From Metellina segmentata (taxonomy: Eukaryota > Arthropoda > Arachnida > Araneae > Tetragnathidae), in assembly GCA_947359465.1 (NCBI GenBank), contig OX375877.1:53336944-53400943 (forward strand): 64,000 bases of DNA, in the 5' to 3' direction. Made by a program: the position numbers and the translations under genes. Shown here piece by piece: positions 60,801-64,000 of the stretch. How positions within the stretch are numbered: position 1 is the stretch's first letter; every line of letters begins with the position of its first letter. The notes under the pieces were generated by a model. That model ran no database searches. It was not told the origin of the DNA and saw only the letters and a list, made by a program, of their open reading frames with translations.

Positions 60801-62350
60801 AGAACAATACCGGCTGCATGGAGAAAGTCTTTCCCTAACAGCGTGCTATTCCCTTTTGCTTCAGGGAGAACAAGAAGTTCTGTTGACACAATTTTACCTT
60901 CTATACACAAGTTGATAACCGTTTTAAGAGCAACCATGGATTGGAGTTTTCCATCAGCAAGAGTCAGTGAAATCATTTTGTCCTCGAAAGCAATTCCATT
61001 CTTTCGTAGAAAGTTATACAGCTTTTCTCCTGCAATAGAGTGTGAGGCACCAGTATCGGCACACACAGCAATTCTCTCACCAAAAAGTTCAAAGATAATC
61101 AAGCTTGAAAGATCTTTAGTTGTATTACTTGTGAACAAGTTCATACAGTTGACAGTAGTTTCTTCAACTTTAAATTTTGTACAAGTAGGACATTTAGATA
61201 TTACAACTCCTGGTGTTCCGCATCCAAAACATCGAATTGGGGGTCTTCCTTCTGATCTAGGAGTAGAATTTCGAGGTATCGAAACTCTTGAAAATTGACT
61301 TTGCGTATGTTCGTGTCTATTAACCACAGGACGGAATCTTCTATCTGTAGAGGCTGTTTTATTTTCGTCTCTAGAATATGTTTTCTTTTGAGTCTGCGAC
61401 ACGTGTTTCTTCACTCCTTGACGGATATTCTCATAAGTATCCAGTTTTTCAGCTAACTCTAGAGGGTTGGCCCAATCTGTCCACAAATCAATGAAGTGAT
61501 CTTTGATGTCTGGTGGAGTCCTTTTCTTAATTTGATCAGTAATTAATAAACTTTTGAGTTGATCAAAGGTGGTGATATTCATTTCCTTTGTCCAACCTTC
61601 AAAATAAGAAGCCAGTTCGAAAAAGTAGTCCCTCCATGCCGTATCAGGATTCTTCCTATGTTGGGAAAATAACTGTCGAAACTTATCAGCAGTGACCCTA
61701 AATCTCTTGAGAAGCATTTCTTTCACCTTTTGGTAATTTTGAGCCTCCTGTTCATCTTCTCTAGCAAGTAACTGCGCTATTTCAGCTGGTAAGGAACCAA
61801 TGAGATATGGTATCCATGATGACTCTGGAAGATTCATAAACTTCAATTGACGTTCGAAAATAATTAAAAACAGTCCTATTTCATCTTCTTTTGGATTAAA
61901 CTTAGGGATAATCCGAATGAGTTCATATTTCGGGTACTCTGAGCCATGAGTAGAAACAACTGAATTGGAAACCTTTTGAGCTTCAAGCTGTAGTTTTAGC
62001 TTTTCGAGTTCATACTTGCGCTCGTTCTCAATTCGGACCTGTTCTTCTGCTTGTGCTTTAAGTAATTTTTCCTCTTCAATTTCTTTTTCTCGTGCCAACC
62101 TATCCTCCTCATCCTTCTTTTCAGCCTTCTTTTCAGCCTTCAACTTGTCTTCCTCGGCCACATTCTCCGCTTTTAGGCGATCTTCAATTATAACGGCGAG
62201 CATATTCTTTACGAGCTCTTCTTCGTAATTTTCACTTTTAATTATAAGTTCTCGAAGTTTGATAACTTTTAAGCTGTCCGACACAGCCAGACCAAGCTCC
62301 GATGCAAGAGTTCGGAGGTCTTCTTTCCTTCCTTTCCCTAGGAACGCCAT
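57857..62350 (-). CDS. Gag-Pol polyprotein of Ty3/gypsy retrotransposon, intact
   Basis: One frame of 1497 residues from the ATG at 62350; the frame stays open to a TTG three codons earlier, which I reject as start. Gag: SAP-like N-terminus, Glu/Lys-rich coiled coil (~50-130), capsid-like domain (~145-315), knuckle with four Cys (374, 377, 387, 390). Protease: DTG at 432-434. RT: about 615-830 with YLDD at 764-767. A His-Thr run (795-804) separates YLDD from the KCHFSC-YLGF block and adds about 8 residues relative to relatives. RNase H starts at RTDASNYALGAVL (Asp 921). Integrase: H-H-C-C zinc site (HH 1130-1131, H 1138, C 1168, C 1171) and D1200, D1260, E1295, that is DD35E. Then GPY module (1437-1439) and an AT-hook-like GRPRKK tail. 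Gag and Pol are fused in one frame. The His-Thr run might impair RT, so activity is uncertain. Confidence 0.95.
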   Translation of the reverse strand: MAFLGKGRKEDLRTLASELGLAVSDSLKVIKLRELIIKSENYEEELVKNMLAVIIEDRLKAENVAEEDKLKAEKKAEKKDEEDRLAREKEIEEEKLLKAQAEEQVRIENERKYELEKLKLQLEAQKVSNSVVSTHGSEYPKYELIRIIPKFNPKEDEIGLFLIIFERQLKFMNLPESSWIPYLIGSLPAEIAQLLAREDEQEAQNYQKVKEMLLKRFRVTADKFRQLFSQHRKNPDTAWRDYFFELASYFEGWTKEMNITTFDQLKSLLITDQIKKRTPPDIKDHFIDLWTDWANPLELAEKLDTYENIRQGVKKHVSQTQKKTYSRDENKTASTDRRFRPVVNRHEHTQSQFSRVSIPRNSTPRSEGRPPIRCFGCGTPGVVISKCPTCTKFKVEETTVNCMNLFTSNTTKDLSSLIIFELFGERIAVCADTGASHSIAGEKLYNFLRKNGIAFEDKMISLTLADGKLQSMVALKTVINLCIEGKIVSTELLVLPEAKGNSTLLGKDFLHAAGIVLNVQNGNWHFSEDPHRQYFFYVKPTELKDAPKTFESTIVPEPTTIVHLRSDEGRHLTQMQSVQLNCLLQEYKRCFEPGGEPTPFMKHRIVTMNHHPISVPPYRMSPAKKEILKEQIDELLAKNIIEECESPYAAPVVLVAKPNGKVRLCVDYRGLNAVTKPDTYPLPRMDDLLNEATPTSYMSTIDLQSGYHQVQVDENDLDKTAFICPFGTYRYLRMPFGLRNAPATFQRLIDKFRSGLKDVFALSYLDDIVILSETFDKHLKDLKTVFERLSLFKLHAHTHTHTHTNREKCHFSCDRVKYLGFWITRDGIEADQEKIASIQRIPVPTNVKELLSFLQTCSWFRRYVPNFADIARPLSNLTKKRVDWSWGLEQQEAFETLKERLTTAPVLKQPDGCKPFIIRTDASNYALGAVLLQGNGPEEHVIEYASRLLIPAERNYSTTEREALAVVWALEKFRGYIENQEIIIASDHQPLKWLLSIKSPSGRLARWALKIQSFNLKIEYTPGRANVVADMLSRPTYSHEDTNCEMQAVSINIPTRKSSDIRKEQLADTDLKKIINSLESNDKDENFANYISRGYIMNEGVLYRYSPETESDDAQLVVPIQERQRVLQEHHDAPTAGHYGVEGTYNKIASRYFFTGMRKYISDYIKTCAECNRYKPTNQKPAGLLRTPVYAQRFEVLAIDLFGPLPETSSGKRWIFIVEDTNTKWVELFALNEATAANCAKTLLEEVYLRYGLPRRLISDNGPQFVSAVMQQTCHLLGITQDLIPVYHPQANPSERKNRDLKPRLAILVGEEHTAWEVKLPLIRFAMNTSTCDTTGHTAAYLQFGRELRTTDDVVHDIRGVIDNDNFIPEITPYLKRFARLTTQIKDTVEYKQDKRKENFDRRRRPIYFKPGDQVWVTIHPISKNKRSRKLMPKREGPYVVLTNRSPTTYDIADPASPDQTLGTYHVSALKTYYEPQVKRDTGHVAPIRRRGRPRKK

Positions 62351-63441
62351 ATTGTCCAAAAACCCTAACTATTGTTTAGGTTGGAATTTTTTTTCTTTAA
62401 GAGAGTCCTAAATCTAGAGTCCTAAGTTTAAAGTTCAATAGTCCTAAACTTAATACCTTTAAATGCAAAACGTTTAGAATATATTAATGTTCATTCCGTT
62501 ATGGACACTTAACTAAAGTTACATGCAAATATTCTTGAATTCTCAGAACCATTATCAAAATACAAATAAAACATTTCCCAAACACTTTAAAAAATTCACT
62601 TAGCTAAAGTATGAAAAATAGCAAAAGTATGAAATATATTCAGAAACACTTGTATACAGATACTTGCATTAACACTAATTATAAATCATGAATTCCTCAA
62701 CACTTTAATAACTTGATCTAAACTACCATTCATTACAAAAAGAATAATTCAATAAAGGCAATACTTCAAATATCAACTTCTTTTGAAATAAAATATCTCC
62801 CTAATTCAGAAAGTGATATTTCTTTTGTGTGTTATCTTTATTGAAACACACTAATTTTTTTTTTTTTTACTCGTTGAAGAATGACAATGCAGTAAATATA
62901 AAATACAGATCATGAAAAAAAAAACCATACATACAAAATATTTTTTTTTTCAATGCAACGCGCCTAATAAGAAAAGTAAAAACAACTGGCGCCGTGTTAG
63001 ACGTCGACTAAGATTTTCTTTAGGCGGGAGATTTTAGAGTTCAAGGTCGTTCAACTACTAGTTATCGATACATTATTTCTGCACATTACACACATTCTAC
63101 AGCATTAATATTCATAAAAAATCGTTAATTATCCAACTATTTAAATACATACATACAGTTAAATAGTTTTAAGCTTTCTGAAACACTTAAATCAGGATTG
63201 ATTTGCAAGTTTAAGTAGTCAGACGAACAACTTAGCATTAAAACGAAATCAATTTCTCATTACAATACATACAAAATAAAGGAATTTCTTCTGAGTTAAA
63301 AATTACTATTTCTACAATACAACTTTGAAAAACCTTCTTTATGAATGACTTTTTGCCTAGGTTTAGACGACATAAAGTATAAAAATACTTATCTATCCGA
63401 TGGATATCGGGATCGGGCCCACAGTTGGGTAGCCACTTATC
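62351..63441 (-). other. 5' leader of right element
   Basis: About 1.09 kb between the 5' LTR and the gag ATG. AT-rich, with a short minus-strand open frame near the LTR (its 3' end at 63238) that extends into the LTR and has no recognised domain. Same length in the left copy (56498-57588). Unusually long for a small Ty3-type element; probably holds packaging and translation-control sequence. Confidence 0.7.
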
Positions 63442-63665
63442 TGTAGCAATGATGTATGCTGACACGGCTAGCTAACACTTAAATTGAATTTATTTACATA
63501 CACATACACTACAGAAATTACAAGACTTTCACGCACATAAAATATTCGGGACAGGGACATTTTTACTATCACATACTACAGCTTAGCTGCTGCTTGCTCC
63601 AGGGTTGGAGTTACACTGTGTAAGTTTTTGTCAGTCCGCTAGGGGGCGTTGTTGGTTCCGTTACA
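63442..63665 (-). repeat. LTR 3 (5' LTR of right element), 224 bp
   Basis: Private differences from the other two LTRs at 63544 (A for G) and 63582 (C for A). As 5' LTR it would contain the promoter; no TATA box is evident. Followed by the AGCT duplication at 63666-63669. Confidence 0.95.
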
Positions 63666-64000
63666 AGCTCTTTAAAGTATAAGTACCCTTTAATATAAGT
63701 TTGCAAGAAATACTACTAACAACAACCATACAACATATATATGAAAATGAGGAGCAAATCAGAGTCAACTTGTCGGACACTTACGCTGTACGCTGAGGCG
63801 ATAGTAGTTGTTAATATTTTATTGTTAATAAGTATTGTATTTCTACGAAACAACGCGCATATTAAAAATCAAATGGTTACTGCAACAATCAGATTGGCGA
63901 GATATCCAAGTGAAGCCAAGCCCGTGAAACTAGCCAATCAAGTTGGACTTGCGTAAGGTACTATCATGAGATTGAGACGCTTCTGAAATTTTCACAGTGA
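63666..64000. other. Right flank, no recognised gene; dispersed motif
   Basis: GCCAATCAAGTTGGACTTGC and following bases (63921-63980) are homologous in opposite orientation to 30630-30690. A short open frame (63741-63956) ends in this motif and has one hydrophobic stretch but no recognised family. Cut by the window edge. Confidence 0.45.

Larger units (their letters stand above)
57589..63665 (-). mobile_element. Ty3/gypsy-type retrotransposon, right copy (intact frame)
   Basis: Complete element on the minus strand: 224 bp LTRs differing at two positions, a primer-binding candidate 6 nt from the 5' LTR, a ~1.09 kb leader without a long open frame, one uninterrupted gag-pol, and a polypurine tract next to the 3' LTR. 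Enzyme order protease, RT, RNase H, integrase places it in Metaviridae/Ty3-gypsy. There is no envelope gene. Low LTR divergence indicates a young insertion. Confidence 0.95.

Noticed and set aside
62351..62359. Start of Gag-Pol three codons upstream at TTG
   Set aside because: The codon at 62357-62359 is TTG on the minus strand; the first ATG is at 62350, so I use that.

Overview
This is a eukaryotic, AT-rich, repeat-dominated window with no recognisable host gene. The combination of tRNA-derived SINEs, mariner, Tc1 and several hAT lineages, Helitron-like ends, BEL/Pao and Ty3/gypsy elements, and long GT/GA/TA microsatellites fits an arthropod. The gag type (coiled coil plus a CCCC knuckle) recalls chelicerate elements, but I cannot fix the taxon from sequence alone.

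Layout. 1-4862 is a satellite of about 32 monomers. Each monomer is a ~100 bp core followed by a variable microsatellite, and the monomers are organised in an 18-monomer higher-order repeat of ~2.76 kb. 5-13 kb holds a Tc1 remnant, an internally deleted mariner with intact inverted repeats, two Helitron-like termini, a 148 bp tandem repeat, a SINE cluster, and a hAT element (10199-11280) that carries a nested SINE. 14-25 kb holds inverted-repeat elements (hAT-type, MITE-type and a long fold-back), a ~110 bp tandem array, a 1.5 kb satellite rich in the TTCTATAGAA motif, and a 1.3 kb hAT with an 8 bp target duplication. 26-30.5 kb is an extremely AT-rich complex with near-perfect ~95 bp palindromes and a ~290 bp composite tandem repeat. 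31-47 kb is a graveyard of hAT transposase pieces, one BEL/Pao pol piece, SINEs, dispersed repeats, and a broken Ulp1-type cysteine protease. 49.9-51 kb is a degenerate stem-loop repeat.

The most intact object is at 51746-63665. Two Ty3/gypsy-type elements lie in tandem on the minus strand and share a central LTR (LTR-internal-LTR-internal-LTR), with one 4 bp target duplication around the whole unit. The right copy has an uninterrupted ~1497-residue Gag-Pol. The left copy is the same apart from a 2 bp change in an in-frame (CA)n tract of the reverse transcriptase, which breaks its frame, and a 12 bp difference in gag. The unit sits just upstream of a tRNA-like Pol III sequence. Its arrangement and LTR polymorphisms fit unequal recombination between LTRs.

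Only the right Gag-Pol is a credible intact coding sequence. All other coding calls are decayed transposon genes. Annotation was by eye; family names rest on motifs and terminal structures, not on database searches.
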